From: Glycomyces terrestris
GTDB taxonomy: Bacteria; Actinomycetota; Actinomycetes; Mycobacteriales; Micromonosporaceae
Direction of reading: 5' to 3'
Assembly (NCBI RefSeq): GCF_003933745.1
Contig: NZ_RSEB01000004.1
Span: forward strand, 682,001-746,000
DNA length: 64,000 nt
Position numbers and translations under genes: made by a program. The notes under the pieces were generated by a model. It searched no databases, had not been told where the DNA came from, and saw only the letters and a program-made list of their open reading frames with translations. Below are positions 50,179-58,444 of this stretch, piece after piece; the stretch's first letter is position 1, and the number at the start of each line of letters is the position of its first letter.

Positions 50179-51549
50179 TCACAGCTCCCGAATCGCCTTG
50201 GAGCGGTTGAGGTTCCACACGGAGATGGTGCCGACGATGACGAAGATGAGCATGCTCATCACGGCGCCGATGTTGTAGAGGCGGTTGTCCAGGGTGAGGT
50301 TGAACAGCCAGGTGATGAGCAGGTCGGTGCTACCGGCGAAGCGGTAGTCGGCGTTGTCGGGTCCGCCCTGGGTGAGGAAGTAGATGACGCCGAAGTTGTT
50401 GAAGTTGGACACGAACGCGAGGATGAGCAGGGGCGAGACGGTGCGGTGGACCACCGGGAAGGTGATGTGCCGCAGCTGCTGGAGGGGGCCGGCGCCGTCC
50501 ATGCGGGCGGCCTCGTAGTAGCTGTCGGGGATGTTGGTGAGGACGCCGCCGACGAGCGCCATGAAGAACGGGAAGCCGAGCCACAGGTTGACCAGGAGGG
50601 CGACGCCGCGGGCGAGGTTGGGGTGGGACGGGTCGGTGAACCAGTAGACGCGCTCGTCGGTGAGGCCGATGTCCATGAGCCACTGGCTGATCGGGCCGAA
50701 CTGGCCGTTGAACATGGAGCGGAAGACGAGGGCCGAGACGATGCCGGGGACGGCCCACGGGAGCAGGAACACCGAGCGCCACACGCGCGGGAACCTGACC
50801 TTCCGGTTCGCGAGGAGGACGGCCTGGAGGAACCCGGCGGCGTAGGTGGTGGCGGTGGCGACGACGGCCCACACGAAGGTCCAGCCGAGGACGCCGAGGA
50901 ACGTCGCGGTCCAGGAGGGGACGGCGAAGACGGTCGCGAAGTTCTCGAAGCCGACCCAGTTGACGAGGTTCTTGGGGGGCAGGTTGTCGCGGTTGTAGTC
51001 GGTGAAGGCGACGAGGATGCCGAAGAGGACCGGCAGGACGGACATGAAGACGATGAGGACCAGGCCGGGCGAGAGGACGATGTAGGCGAAGGCGCCTTCC
51101 CAGACCCGCTTGAAGTAGGCGCGGGAGGTCTCGTGCGGGGCGCCGGCGTTGCGGGCGCGGCGGTGCCCGAGGGCGTCGCGGATGCTCCAGACCCACACGA
51201 TCGCCAGGAGCGCGAGGGTGAGGAGGGCGATGAGGCCGTTGGCCATGAGGACGATGGAGTTGTCGCCGTCGGTGAGGCCGGTGACGGTCATCTGGCGCGG
51301 CTGGGTGCCGAGCGTGAACAGGCCCCACAGGCCCTTGACGAAGAAGCCGCCGTTGCCGCGGGCGTCGTAGTCCATGCCGGCGTAGTAGTTGCCGGTGCCG
51401 ATCTCCCAGCCGATGAGGGCGGCGAAGAAGGCGAAGAAGAACGCGGCCTTGCCGGCCTGGCGGTTGAGCAGCTGGCCGGCGCCCCACACCAGTGCCGAGG
51501 CGAGGCCCGGCACCGGTGCGGGTAGGCCGCCCTTGTGAGCGGTGCGCAT
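50179..51549 (-). CDS. ganP: Sugar ABC transporter permease (MalF/GanP type)
   Basis: 456 residues. The MalF-like layout includes an N-terminal pair of helices, a large external loop (about 60-105), and the core with EAA loop SYYEAARMDGAGPLQQLRHI. MalF-type permeases are longer than MalG partners, and this length fits. It forms the transmembrane channel with GanQ. The ATG at 51549 is 23 bp after the binding protein stop codon; AAGGGA lies upstream. Confidence 0.85.
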   Translation of the reverse strand: MRTAHKGGLPAPVPGLASALVWGAGQLLNRQAGKAAFFFAFFAALIGWEIGTGNYYAGMDYDARGNGGFFVKGLWGLFTLGTQPRQMTVTGLTDGDNSIVLMANGLIALLTLALLAIVWVWSIRDALGHRRARNAGAPHETSRAYFKRVWEGAFAYIVLSPGLVLIVFMSVLPVLFGILVAFTDYNRDNLPPKNLVNWVGFENFATVFAVPSWTATFLGVLGWTFVWAVVATATTYAAGFLQAVLLANRKVRFPRVWRSVFLLPWAVPGIVSALVFRSMFNGQFGPISQWLMDIGLTDERVYWFTDPSHPNLARGVALLVNLWLGFPFFMALVGGVLTNIPDSYYEAARMDGAGPLQQLRHITFPVVHRTVSPLLILAFVSNFNNFGVIYFLTQGGPDNADYRFAGSTDLLITWLFNLTLDNRLYNIGAVMSMLIFVIVGTISVWNLNRSKAIREL

Positions 51550-51572
51550 TGCGTCTGTATCCCTTGGCGCGG

Positions 51573-52928
51573 TTAGAGTCCGGCGAGCTCGTCGTAGCCG
51601 GCGACGGCCGCGGCGGCGGCGTCGGCGGAGGACGAGAGGTCGTCCCAGACGGCGACGGTCATCTCGTTGGCGGTGGACCAGAAGTACTCGGGCAGCTGCG
51701 GGAACAGGTCGGCCTGGGCGCCCTGGGCGACGATGCCGGCGACGTGCGGGTCCTCGGAGAGGCCGGCGATGTTCGCGAGCAGGTCGGGGTTGAGGGCCGG
51801 GATCTGGCCGGTGGTGGCGTAGAGGGCGGCGGCGCCGGCGTCGGAGGCCATGAAGTTGGCGAAGACGCGCGCGGCGGCCGGGTACTTCGTGTACGCGGAG
51901 ACGGCGATGACGTGCATGCCGGCGAAGGAGGACGCGGGGTCGCCGGAGGCGGCGGCCGGGATGGTGGTGACGCCGTACTCGAAGCCGTGCTCGGCGGCGC
52001 CGGCGTCGAAGGCGGAGAACGCCCACGGGCCGGTGATGATGTACGGGGTGTTGCCGGCGGCGAACTCGGCCTCGACGGTCTCGGGGGTGGCGTCGGCGGA
52101 GGGCACGTTCCAGACCTCGCGCAGGCCCTTGTAGTACTCGAGGGCCTCGGCCAGGGCCGGGTCGTCGAAGCCGGGCTCGGCGACGTCGCCGTCCGGGTAC
52201 GCCTGCCAGCCCATGGAGGAGAGCACCGAGTAGGAGTAGTAGATCTCGCCGGGGACCCAGCGGATCGTCCACTTGTTGGCGGCCGGGTCGTTGTAGGAGG
52301 CGGCGAGGGCCTTGATGTCCTCCCAGCTCGCGGCGGGCTGGTCGGAGCCGGTCTCGGCGGCGAGGAGCGTCTTGTTGTACATGAGCGCGATGGACTCGGT
52401 GGTGACGGGCACGGCGTACATCTGGCCGTCCTCGCCCGAGACGGCGCCGGTGAAGTTCTCGGCCATGCGTCCCTTGAGGACGGACTCGTATTCGCCGAGG
52501 GGCGCGGCGGTGCCCTCCTCGATGGCGCGGGCGACCTGGTCGTAGAAGCTCATGAAGACGTCGCCGCCGTTGCCGGCCTCGCCGGCGAGGGACATCTCGT
52601 TGACGGCGTCGTTCTGGGCGACCAGCTCGTACTCGAACCGGATGTCGGGGTAGACGTCCTTGAACGCCTCCTTGAACGCGGCGATCTGGGCGTTCGCGAG
52701 GTCCTCGTTCTCGAACCAGAGCTTGAGGGGGGCCTCGCCGGAGGCGATCTCCTCCTCGATGACGTACTGCTGGGCGTCGGCGTCCCATTCGAGGCCGCCG
52801 GAGGCCTGCTCCTCCGCCTCGGGGCCGCCGCAGGCGGCGAGGGCCCCGGCCGCGGCGACGCCGCCGCCCGCGGCGAGGAGGTGGCGCCGGTTCATCGAGG
52901 GTCCCGCGTAAGCACCGTTGCTGCGCAT
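51573..52928 (-). CDS. Extracellular sugar-binding lipoprotein of the galactan transporter
   Basis: 451 residues from the ATG at 52928 (AAGGA 7 nt upstream). A twin-arginine-like n-region (MNRRHLLAAGGG), a hydrophobic stretch and the lipobox LAAC predict an exported lipid-anchored protein; an ATG at 52895 just before NRRHLL is an alternative start. The mature part is a CUT1-type solute-binding protein (LKLWFENEDLANAQIAAFKE, then GVTTIPAAASGDPASSFAG). It captures galacto-oligosaccharides for the permeases. It is the first gene of the minus-strand operon, downstream of the LacI operator at 52996. Confidence 0.88.
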   Translation of the reverse strand: MRSNGAYAGPSMNRRHLLAAGGGVAAAGALAACGGPEAEEQASGGLEWDADAQQYVIEEEIASGEAPLKLWFENEDLANAQIAAFKEAFKDVYPDIRFEYELVAQNDAVNEMSLAGEAGNGGDVFMSFYDQVARAIEEGTAAPLGEYESVLKGRMAENFTGAVSGEDGQMYAVPVTTESIALMYNKTLLAAETGSDQPAASWEDIKALAASYNDPAANKWTIRWVPGEIYYSYSVLSSMGWQAYPDGDVAEPGFDDPALAEALEYYKGLREVWNVPSADATPETVEAEFAAGNTPYIITGPWAFSAFDAGAAEHGFEYGVTTIPAAASGDPASSFAGMHVIAVSAYTKYPAAARVFANFMASDAGAAALYATTGQIPALNPDLLANIAGLSEDPHVAGIVAQGAQADLFPQLPEYFWSTANEMTVAVWDDLSSSADAAAAAVAGYDELAGL

Positions 52929-52995
52929 GTCAAGTCCTTGTCTCGGTGAGAGGGTGTCCGGCGCGCGCTGGGCTGAGTTCGGCGTGCCGCCAGAC

Positions 52996-53009
52996 TGTGA
53001 ACGTTTACA
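52996..53009. promoter_or_regulatory. LacI-type operator, transporter side
   Basis: TGTGAACGTTTACA, a near-perfect palindrome around CG (one mismatched pair), 68 bp before the binding-protein start codon. Confidence 0.7.
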
Positions 53010-53155
53010 CGAATCTAGCGACTCACGTCGCACTTGGCAACGTATTTTTGTCCGTTCACATCCGTTTCACGTGGAACGCACTTCATGAAACGATCACAAT
53101 TTCGAAACGAGCACCGACTGAAGCACAGGTTGCAGGGCCGATAAGCGTGCGGTAC
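53010..53155. promoter_or_regulatory. Divergent promoter region of galactan locus
   Basis: AT-richer than the rest of the window, no gene visible. It holds further TTCACA-like half-sites (about 53054-53062) and, with the two flanking operators, controls both divergent operons. Confidence 0.5.
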
Positions 53156-53169
53156 TGTGCACGTTCACA
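53156..53169. promoter_or_regulatory. LacI-type operator, GH42 side
   Basis: TGTGCACGTTCACA, symmetrical around CG apart from one pair and extended by flanking C and G. It matches the site at 52996 in 12 of 14 positions and lies 35 bp before the GH42 start. Confidence 0.7.
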
Positions 53170-53203
53170 GGCATTGACGCAAGGAACCCCACAGGAGACC
53201 GCG

Positions 53204-55168
53204 GTGCAGACCATTCGCTACGGAGGCGACTACAACCCCGAACAGTGGCCGGAGGAGGTCTGGCGGGAGGACGTGCGCCTCATGCGCGAGGCGGGCGTCA
53301 ACCTCGTCAGCCTCGGGGTCTTCAACTGGGGGATCATCGAACCCGCCCCGGGCGAGTACGACTGGCGGGGCCTCGACGAGGTCGTCGGCCTGCTGCACGA
53401 GGGCGGGATCGGGGTGAACCTGGGGACCCCGACCTCCTCGCCGCCGGCGTGGCTGCGCAAGGCGCACCCCGAGATCCGCCTCGTCGACGCCGAGGGCCGC
53501 ACCCTCGCCGGCGGCTCGCGCCACGGCGTGTGCCCCTCCTCCCCGGCCTACCGCGACGCCTGCGCCTCCATCGTGGAGCAGCTGGCGGCCCGGTACGGGA
53601 GGCACCCCGCGGTCGAGCTGTGGCACGTGCACAACGAGTACGGCTGGGCCAATGTGGAGTGCTACTGCGAGGCGTCCGCCGCGGCGTTCCAGGACTGGCT
53701 CGCGGCGAAGTACGGCGACGTCGACCGGCTCAACGACGCCTGGGGCACCGCGTTCTGGGGTCTGGTGTACCGGTCCTTCGACCAGGTCGAGGCCCCCGCG
53801 GCCGCGCCGCCGGGCGTCAACCCCGCGCTCCTGCTCGACTGGAAGCGGTTCTCCAACGACGAGCACATCGCCAACTACCGGCTCCAGCGCGAGATCATCG
53901 CCCGCCACTCCCCCGCGCCGGCGACCACGAACTTCATGATCCCCAACTGCGAGGGCATGGACTACCGGCGCTGGGCCCCGGCCGTGGACGTGGTCGCCAA
54001 CAACCACTACCTCATCGCCGAGCGCGAGGACCACCACATCGAGCTGTCGATGAGCGCCGACCTCACCCGCGCCGTCGCCGGCGGCCCGTGGATGGTCATG
54101 GAGCACTCCACGTCCGCGGTGAACTGGCAGCCGCGCAACATCGCCAAGACCCCCGGCGAGCTGCGCCGCAACTCGCTCGCGCACGTCGCGCGCGGCGCCG
54201 ACGGCCTCATGTTCTTCCAGTGGCGGGCCTCCCGGGCCGGCGCCGAGAAGTTCCACTCCGCGATGGTCCCCCACGGCGGCACCGACACCGAGGTGTGGCG
54301 CGACGTCGCCGCGCTCGGGAACGACCTCAAGCGACTGTCCGAAGTGGTCGGATGTGAGGTCGAGGCCGAGGTGGCGGTCCTGTGGGACTGGGAGTCCTGG
54401 TGGGCGCTCGAACTCGAGTGGCGGCCCTCGGTCGACCTGCGGTACCGCGAGCGCGTCGAGGCGTACTACGCGGCGCTGTGGCGCCAGCACGTCACCGTCG
54501 ACTTCGCCCACCCCGAGGCGGACCTGTCGGACTACCGGCTCGTCGTCGCCCCGTCGTCCTATGTGCTCACCGACGCGGCCTCGAAGAACCTGCGCGGCTA
54601 CGTCGAGAACGGCGGGCACCTGGTCGTCTCGTACTTCTCGGGGATCGTCGACGAGCACGACACCGTGCACCCCGGGCCGCACCCCGGCGCGCTGCGCGAG
54701 ACGCTCGGCCTGTGGATCGAGGAGTTCCACCCGCTCCACGAGGGCGAGGCGGTGGCGCTCGACGCGGGCGCCGGCCTCGGCGGCGCCGCGGCGGGCCGGA
54801 TCTGGTCCGAGCACGTGCGCCTCGACGGGGCGGAGGCCGTGGCGCGCTTCGCGTCCGGGCCCGACGCGGGCCGCCCGGCGCTGACCCGGCACGACCTCGG
54901 CCGGGGCACCGCCTGGTACGCCGCGACCGCGCTCGACGAGCCGACCGGCCTGCGCGAGCTGCTCGCCACCGCCATGGACGCCGCCGGTGTCGAACGGCCC
55001 CAAGGCGTCCCGGAGGGCGTCGAGGTCGTCCGCCGCGGCGGGCACCGGTTCCTCATCAACCACACCGGCGACGACGCCGAGGTGCCCGGCGCGGGCGTGA
55101 ACGCGCTCGACGGCACCGCGTACGACGGCCGCGTCCCGGCCGGCGGGGTCGTGATCGTCGCCGACTAG
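53204..55168 (+). CDS. ganA: GH42 beta-galactosidase
   Basis: 654 residues from the GTG at 53204 (AGGAGA 8 nt upstream). Residues 1-390 are the GH42 barrel: GGDYNPEQWPEEVW at the start, acid/base Glu145 in WHVHNEYGW, nucleophile Glu300 in MVMEHSTSAVNWQ. Cysteines in CYCEAS (about 153-155) are part of the usual GH42 zinc-site region. The trimerisation domain (390-600) and a small C-terminal beta domain follow. It releases galactose from beta-1,4-galacto-oligosaccharides in the cytoplasm. Earlier in-frame starts would lie within the operator and are rejected. The symbol is by analogy with Bacillus. Confidence 0.92.
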   Translation: MQTIRYGGDYNPEQWPEEVWREDVRLMREAGVNLVSLGVFNWGIIEPAPGEYDWRGLDEVVGLLHEGGIGVNLGTPTSSPPAWLRKAHPEIRLVDAEGRTLAGGSRHGVCPSSPAYRDACASIVEQLAARYGRHPAVELWHVHNEYGWANVECYCEASAAAFQDWLAAKYGDVDRLNDAWGTAFWGLVYRSFDQVEAPAAAPPGVNPALLLDWKRFSNDEHIANYRLQREIIARHSPAPATTNFMIPNCEGMDYRRWAPAVDVVANNHYLIAEREDHHIELSMSADLTRAVAGGPWMVMEHSTSAVNWQPRNIAKTPGELRRNSLAHVARGADGLMFFQWRASRAGAEKFHSAMVPHGGTDTEVWRDVAALGNDLKRLSEVVGCEVEAEVAVLWDWESWWALELEWRPSVDLRYRERVEAYYAALWRQHVTVDFAHPEADLSDYRLVVAPSSYVLTDAASKNLRGYVENGGHLVVSYFSGIVDEHDTVHPGPHPGALRETLGLWIEEFHPLHEGEAVALDAGAGLGGAAAGRIWSEHVRLDGAEAVARFASGPDAGRPALTRHDLGRGTAWYAATALDEPTGLRELLATAMDAAGVERPQGVPEGVEVVRRGGHRFLINHTGDDAEVPGAGVNALDGTAYDGRVPAGGVVIVAD

Positions 55169-55173
55169 AGCCC

Positions 55174-55203
55174 CGGCGGCCCCGCACCCCCGCGGGGCCG
55201 CCG
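55174..55203 (+). terminator. Hairpin between GH42 and GH53 genes
   Basis: CGGCGGCCCCGC (55174-55185) pairs perfectly with 55192-55203; the same 12-bp stem sequence as at 1674-1701. It may partly terminate the GH42 transcript before the galactanase genes. Confidence 0.65.
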
Positions 55204-55231
55204 CCCCCTCGAACCGAACAGGGAGATCTCA

Positions 55232-56341
55232 ATGAAGAGAAGAACCGCCCTCACCGCCGCGGTCGCCGCCCCGGCGCTCGCCGTCCTCGGCGGCGGCACC
55301 GCCGCCTCGGCGCAGACCGCGTTCGCGCGCGGGGCCGACATCTCCAGCCTCGCCAAGTCGGAGGCGCTCGGCGGCGTCTACATGTGGCCCGACGGCTGGC
55401 GCGAGGACGCCGTCTGGATCCTCCAGAAGAGCGGCGTCAACTGGATGCGGCTGAAGGTGTGGGTGAACCCCGCCGACGGCTACAACAACAAGACCCACGT
55501 GGTGAACATGGCCAAGCGCGCCCGGGCCGCGGGGCTCAACGTGCTCGTCGACTTCCACTACTCCGACTCCTGGGCCGACCCCGGCCAGCAGACCAAACCC
55601 GCCGCGTGGCGCGGCTACAGCTTCGCGCAGCTGCGGACCGCCGTGTACGACCACACCGCGGATGTGCTCGGCGCGCTCGCCGCCGCGGGCGCGACCCCGC
55701 AGATGGTGCAGGTCGGCAACGAGCTCAACGGCGGGATGCTGTGGCCCGAGGGCCGCTACGACCAGCTCGACCAGCTCGCGCAGTTCCTCATCTCCGGCGC
55801 GAACGCCGTGTACGCCAAGGCGCCCGGCGCGAAGGTCATGCTGCACCTGGCCGAGGGCGGCAACAACTCGGTGTTCCGGTGGTTCTTCGACGCGATGAAG
55901 GCACGCGGCGTGTGGTGGGACGCGATCGGCGCCTCCTACTACCCGTACTGGCACGGCTCGCTCGCGGGCCTCCAGTCGAACCTGAACGACATGGCGTCGC
56001 GGTACGGGAAGCCGGTGTACGTGGTCGAGACCGCGTACCCGTTCACGGCCGCGGACTCGGACGGGCACGCGAACGTCGTCTCGGCCGCGACGCCGGTGTC
56101 CGGCTACCCGGCGAACACGACCGGGCAGTCGAACATGCTCAAGGCGATCGCGAACGTCGTCAAGAACGTGCCAAACGGCCGCGGCGCCGGCGTGTTCTGG
56201 TGGGAGCCCACCTGGACCGCGGTGCGCGGCAACGGCTGGGACCCGGCGGACCCGAGCAGCGGCAACGCCTGGGAGAACCAGGCGCTGTTCGACTTCGCGT
56301 GGAAGGCGACGCCCGCGCTGAAGACCCTCGGAACGCTCTAG
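55232..56341 (+). CDS. ganB: Secreted GH53 endo-beta-1,4-galactanase
   Basis: 369 residues. A signal peptide (MKRRTALTAA, hydrophobic core, ASA cleavage site near residue 27) directs export. The GH53 domain has VLVDFHYSDSWADPG, acid/base Glu164 in QVGNELNGGMLWPEG and nucleophile Glu266 in VYVVETAYPFT. It should cut internal beta-1,4-galactosyl links of arabinogalactan type I or pectic galactan. GGGAG precedes the ATG. It follows GH42 and a hairpin, so expression may come from the LacI-controlled promoter, perhaps attenuated. Confidence 0.92.
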   Translation: MKRRTALTAAVAAPALAVLGGGTAASAQTAFARGADISSLAKSEALGGVYMWPDGWREDAVWILQKSGVNWMRLKVWVNPADGYNNKTHVVNMAKRARAAGLNVLVDFHYSDSWADPGQQTKPAAWRGYSFAQLRTAVYDHTADVLGALAAAGATPQMVQVGNELNGGMLWPEGRYDQLDQLAQFLISGANAVYAKAPGAKVMLHLAEGGNNSVFRWFFDAMKARGVWWDAIGASYYPYWHGSLAGLQSNLNDMASRYGKPVYVVETAYPFTAADSDGHANVVSAATPVSGYPANTTGQSNMLKAIANVVKNVPNGRGAGVFWWEPTWTAVRGNGWDPADPSSGNAWENQALFDFAWKATPALKTLGTL

Positions 56342-56424
56342 CACTCCCCCGGTGGGGCCGGTCCCCTCGGCGCGCCGAATGGGCCGGCCTCCTACCCCGA
56401 TTCCCCTCTCGAGAAAGCGAACAC

Positions 56425-57567
56425 ATGAAACGCAGAACCGCCATCACCGCCGCGGGCGCGGGCGCCCTCGCCGTCGCAGCGGCCGCCGCGACCCCGGCGC
56501 TCGCCGAGGCCGTGGGCGACGACCAGGGCCGCCCGAAGCCGGAGAGGTTCGTGCGCGGCGCGGACGTCTCGGGGCTGCCGAAGAACGAGGACTTCGGCGC
56601 GGTCTACCGGAAGGCCAACGGCCGCACCGGGGACGCGCTGAAGATCCTCGCCGCCTCAGGCGTCAACACGATCCGCGCGAAGGTCTGGGTCGACCCGGCC
56701 GACGGCTACAACACGAAGGAGCGGGTGGTCGAGCTCGGCCGGCGCGTCGAGCGGGCCGGGATGGACCTCATGGTCGACTTCCACTACTCGGACACCTGGG
56801 CCGACCCCGGCAAGCAGTTCAAGCCGGCCGCGTGGGCCGAGCTGCCGTTCGAGGAGCTGACGGCCGCGGTGTACGACCACACCGCCGACGTCCTCGGCGC
56901 GCTGCGGGACGCCGGGGTGCGGCCGACGATCGTGCAGGTCGGCAACGAGACCAACGGCGGCCTGCTGTGGCCGGACGGGCGCTGGGATCAGCTGGAGCAG
57001 ATGGGCCGGCTCCTCGCCGCCGGGTGCGACGCCGTGCACGACACCGCCCCCGGGGCGAAGGCGATGCTGCACCTGGCCGAGGGCGGGAACAACGGCGCGT
57101 TCACCTGGTTCTTCGACAACGCGATCGCGAAAGGCGTCGAGTTCGACGCGATCGGGGCCTCGTACTACCCGTTCTGGCACGGGCCGATCAGCGGGCTCGA
57201 GGCGAACCTGAACGACCTGGCGACCCGGTACGGGAAGCCGCTGTACGTGGTCGAGACCGCGTACCCGTTCACCACCGCGGACTCGGACGGGCACCCGAAC
57301 ATCGTCACCGACCCCGAGCCGGTGGCCGGGTACCCGTCGAGCCCCGAGAACCAGGTGCACTGGCTCGAGCGGATCGCCGAGGCGGTGCGGAACGTGCCCG
57401 ACGGGCTCGGCCGCGGCGTCATCTGGTGGGAGGCCACCTGGACCGGCGTCGAGGGCGCGGGCTGGGACCCGGCCGACCCCGCGAGCGGAAACGGCTGGGA
57501 GAACCAGGCGCTGTTCGACTTCGACGGGAAGGCGCTGCCGGGGTTGCGGGCCCTGGGCAAGCTGTAG
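56425..57567 (+). CDS. Second secreted GH53 endo-beta-1,4-galactanase
   Basis: 380 residues. Signal peptide MKRRTAITAA with ALA cleavage region near residue 27, then a short linker. The catalytic residues are Glu175 in VQVGNETNGGLLWPDG and Glu278 in LYVVETAYPFT, with LMVDFHYSDTWADPG. It is clearly paralogous to the gene 83 bp upstream, with a shared start (MKRRTA), the same signal-peptide layout and a matching WENQALFDF end, so the pair arose by tandem duplication. Differences at GVNTIRAKVWVDP and in the loop before the nucleophile may give different chain-length preference. Confidence 0.92.
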   Translation: MKRRTAITAAGAGALAVAAAAATPALAEAVGDDQGRPKPERFVRGADVSGLPKNEDFGAVYRKANGRTGDALKILAASGVNTIRAKVWVDPADGYNTKERVVELGRRVERAGMDLMVDFHYSDTWADPGKQFKPAAWAELPFEELTAAVYDHTADVLGALRDAGVRPTIVQVGNETNGGLLWPDGRWDQLEQMGRLLAAGCDAVHDTAPGAKAMLHLAEGGNNGAFTWFFDNAIAKGVEFDAIGASYYPFWHGPISGLEANLNDLATRYGKPLYVVETAYPFTTADSDGHPNIVTDPEPVAGYPSSPENQVHWLERIAEAVRNVPDGLGRGVIWWEATWTGVEGAGWDPADPASGNGWENQALFDFDGKALPGLRALGKL

Positions 57568-57672
57568 AGACCTCGAACATCCCTGAGGACGGCCACGCCG
57601 TCCGGCCGAACCGCCCCGGTGGGGTCAAGCACCAGTGGCGGCGGGCCGGGCGGCGCGGCCCCGGACTGCGGT

Positions 57673-57690
57673 GGCGCGTCACGTGTGACG
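57673..57690. repeat. TGTCAC-family palindrome between convergent genes
   Basis: CGTCACGTGTGACG, a near-palindromic variant of the recurrent element, between the GH53 stop (57567) and the LysE stop (57702). Confidence 0.45.
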
Positions 57691-57701
57691 TACTACCCGG
57701 T

Positions 57702-58349
57702 TCAGCCGGTGGCGAGCTTGGCGGCGAAGCCGATCATGACGGCGCCGACGAGGCCGTTGCCGGCCGCGGCGAGGCGGCGGCGCCGCCGGAAGGTCTGGGC
57801 GAGGCCGTCCCCGGCGAGGATGAGCGTGGTCAGGTAGGTCATGGACAGGACCTGGATGATCACGAAGAGGACGCCGTAGCTGAGGACCGGGTAGGCGTAG
57901 TTCGGGTCGACGAACTGGACGAAGAACGAGACGAAGAACAGGATCGCCTTCGGGTTGAGCAGGCTCGCGATGAAGGCGCGGGTGAACGGACGCTCGTTGG
58001 GCGAGACCGCGGCCGCGGGGGCCTCGACGGCGGCGCCGCGGCGGGCGGCGCGCCAGGACCTGACGCCGCCGCGGATGAGCCCGAACGCGAGGTAGGCGAG
58101 GTAGACGACGCCGGCCCAGCGGACCAGGTTGTAGATGAGCGGCGAGGTGGCGAAGACCGAGGCGAGGCCGGCGGCGGTGGCGATCATGAGCACCGAGTCG
58201 CCGCAGAAGACCGCGGCCGCGGCCTTGAACCCGTCGCGCCGTCCGCGCCGGGAGGCGACGGACAGCACGTAGAGGGAGTTCGGTCCGGGCAGCAGGATGA
58301 TGAGGACGGAGGCGACGACGTAGGTCCACAGGTCGACGGTGCCGAACAC
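57702..58349 (-). CDS. LysE/RhtB family amino-acid exporter
   Basis: 215 residues with about six membrane helices, the usual RhtB/LeuE size. LPGPNSLYVLSVASRRGRRDG (start of the domain) and FCGDSVLMIATAAGLASVF are characteristic, as is LLNPKAILFFVSFFVQF in helix 4. It should export an amino acid such as leucine or threonine by proton antiport. The GTG at 58349 has GAGAGGAAAG upstream. It is 95 bp after the chaperone-like operon on the same strand, with a small hairpin between. Confidence 0.88.
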   Translation of the reverse strand: MFGTVDLWTYVVASVLIILLPGPNSLYVLSVASRRGRRDGFKAAAAVFCGDSVLMIATAAGLASVFATSPLIYNLVRWAGVVYLAYLAFGLIRGGVRSWRAARRGAAVEAPAAAVSPNERPFTRAFIASLLNPKAILFFVSFFVQFVDPNYAYPVLSYGVLFVIIQVLSMTYLTTLILAGDGLAQTFRRRRRLAAAGNGLVGAVMIGFAAKLATG

Positions 58350-58419
58350 GGGCGCTTTCCTCTCGGGGGGTGGGGCCGGGCGGGGTTTCGGCGCGGGGCC
58401 TCAGCAAGCGTACGGTCCG

Positions 58420-58434
58420 GGCGGGCGTCCCGCC
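58420..58434 (-). terminator. Short hairpin after chaperone-like operon
   Basis: GGCGGG-CGT-CCCGCC stem, 11 bases beyond the stop at 58445. Confidence 0.4.
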
Positions 58435-58444
58435 AAGGTCCGTC

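Noticed and set aside
52946-53203. Extended N-terminus for the GH42 protein
   Set aside because: The frame is open, but it crosses both operators and has AT-rich third positions; AGGAGA precedes the GTG at 53204.
55232-57567. The tandem GH53 pair as a sequencing or assembly duplication
   Set aside because: The two genes differ throughout (lengths 369 and 380, many substitutions), so they are true paralogues.
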